Source: Legionellaceae bacterium (lineage in GTDB: Bacteria; Pseudomonadota; Gammaproteobacteria; Legionellales; Legionellaceae). From it: a stretch of 64,000 nt of DNA. The stretch spans positions 24,152-88,151 of the forward strand of contig JARGOS010000006.1 of assembly GCA_029212505.1 (NCBI GenBank), read 5' to 3'. Below, one piece after another: positions 63,270-64,000 of this stretch. Position numbers and translations under genes: made by a program. Below the pieces are notes generated by a model. That model saw nothing but the letters and a program-made list of their open reading frames with translations, had not been told where the DNA came from and ran no database searches. Position 1 is the first letter of the stretch, and every line of letters begins with the position of its first letter.

Positions 63270-64000
63270 TTAGGGGCTCGGGTTTGGTTTGTTGTCGTCA
63301 CTTGATGGCTTCAAGTTACTTACGCCTTTTTTGTATTTATTTTGGATTAAAATAATACGTGCTGTTTCGTGGGGTTTTTGACTCTGAACCACTGCATCAC
63401 GATTCGCTTGGGCTGTTTCTCCTGCGAGTAGACCAGCAGCATTGAGTTTAAGCAGGGCTTGTGAAATATTTAATGGTTCTTGACTCTGAACCAGCGCATC
63501 CCGATTCGCCTGAGCTGCGTTGCCTGTGAGCATGCCGGCTTGATGAAAATCAATCAGAGCGGCTGCGACCAGTTGTGGGTCTTGATGTCGAGACACCGCA
63601 TTAAAATTGGCCTGAGCTGCATCACCCGTTAGCAGATGATCCTCATTAAGTTTATCCAAGGCAAATGGAAGATATAGTAGGCTTTTGTGTTGAACCACCG
63701 CATCCCGATTCGCCTGGGCTGCGTCACCGGTGAGCAGGCCGGCTTGATGAAGTTTAGTCAGGATACGTGCAACCCTGACTGGGTCTTCATGTTGAGCCAC
63801 CGCCTCACGATTCGCCTGGGCTGCTTCTCCTGAAAGTAGTCCATCCTTCTTGAGTTCAATCAGGCTGAGTACAATATTATGTGGGTCTTGATGTTGCATC
63901 ACCGTATTAAAGTTAGCCTGGGCTGCATTGCCGGTGAGCAGGCCGGCTTCATAAAGTTTAAAAAGGAGGCCTGCCATCGTGTCAGGGTCGCGATATTGAA
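63270..64000 (-). CDS. 34-residue tandem-repeat protein, 5' end outside window
   Basis: The frame is open to the window edge; an ATG at 63977 is internal because repeat sequence (QYRDPDT) continues upstream. Units of 34 residues read like 'LLTGDAAQANRDAVVQHxxP xxVAxALxKLxxAG' and are seen about six times, so helix-turn-helix solenoid structure is likely. It ends in a low-complexity tail (SDDNKPNPSP). Similar AGLLT/AQANRDA repeats occur in Legionella proteins of unknown function, several of them probable effectors. No domain other than the repeats is in view. Confidence 0.7.
   Translation of the reverse strand, partial: QYRDPDTMAGLLFKLYEAGLLTGNAAQANFNTVMQHQDPHNIVLSLIELKKDGLLSGEAAQANREAVAQHEDPVRVARILTKLHQAGLLTGDAAQANRDAVVQHKSLLYLPFALDKLNEDHLLTGDAAQANFNAVSRHQDPQLVAAALIDFHQAGMLTGNAAQANRDALVQSQEPLNISQALLKLNAAGLLAGETAQANRDAVVQSQKPHETARIILIQNKYKKGVSNLKPSSDDNKPNPSP

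Noticed and set aside
1..64000. tRNA, rRNA and known riboswitches
   Set aside because: Gaps were read for cloverleaf-like or conserved RNA elements and none could be supported.

Overview
The window looks like a chromosomal stretch of a moderately AT-rich gammaproteobacterium of the order Legionellales. The evidence is gene content and order: letA-uvrC followed by enhA-enhB-enhC, icd-clpS-clpA, a phhA of exactly the Legionella type, hmgA, and a large block of eukaryotic-like proteins (ARM repeats, TKL-type kinases, PPP-type phosphatase) of the sort that Dot/Icm type IV secretion systems export. No rRNA, tRNA or CRISPR array was seen. The genus cannot be fixed from the sequence alone.

Layout. 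1-2942 (minus): the N-terminal part of a secreted-type beta-propeller-like protein with a long PT/PS tetrapeptide array. 3185-15390: an accessory region built on a lasso-type RiPP locus. It holds a small unlisted precursor-like gene (3185-3313) and a B2 leader-peptidase gene on the minus strand, then (plus strand) an HPr-kinase-like protein, a sulfotransferase, a PqqD-type recognition protein, an ABC exporter, a fused ATP sulfurylase/APS kinase and a nucleotidyltransferase, with a HEPN toxin-like gene at the end. Between B2 and the kinase lies a ~4.3-kb cassette (reverse transcriptase, hicAB, hipBA) flanked by ~125-bp direct repeats that duplicate the B2 5' end, so the RiPP locus was apparently continuous before the cassette arrived. 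No lasso cyclase is in the window. The product is therefore either made with a cyclase encoded elsewhere or is a non-lasso peptide carrying phosphate, nucleotidyl or sulfate groups.

15500-19664: dnaE and a Bax-like glucosaminidase. 19757-33623: six consecutive plus-strand genes without housekeeping function, all candidate secreted effectors. They end in a 1627-residue protein with an MLKL-like N-terminal helical region, a degenerate kinase, a long ARM array and a second, intact-looking kinase. 33994-38976: icd, clpS, clpA, folD with clear terminators. 38971-42045 (minus): a 1024-residue orphan. 42178-45347: two LPS genes (WaaE-like transferase, O-antigen-ligase-type protein) and hmgA. 45451-52565: yebC, a second hipBA with a well-defined operator/promoter, an M50 protease, yjdM, a DUF2130 gene, comF, bioC and phhA. 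52598-55567: two paralogous small membrane proteins and a WipA/WipB-like phosphatase. 55663-63161: letA, uvrC, enhABC, and an Eda-like protein lacking the Schiff-base lysine. The window ends inside a 34-residue-repeat protein on the minus strand.

Functionally, the RiPP operon carries its own PAPS supply next to a PAPS-dependent sulfotransferase, the clearest hint of product chemistry. The two hipBA modules, hicAB and the HEPN gene make this a toxin-antitoxin-rich genome segment. The effector block, enhABC and LetA suggest an intracellular, host-associated life.
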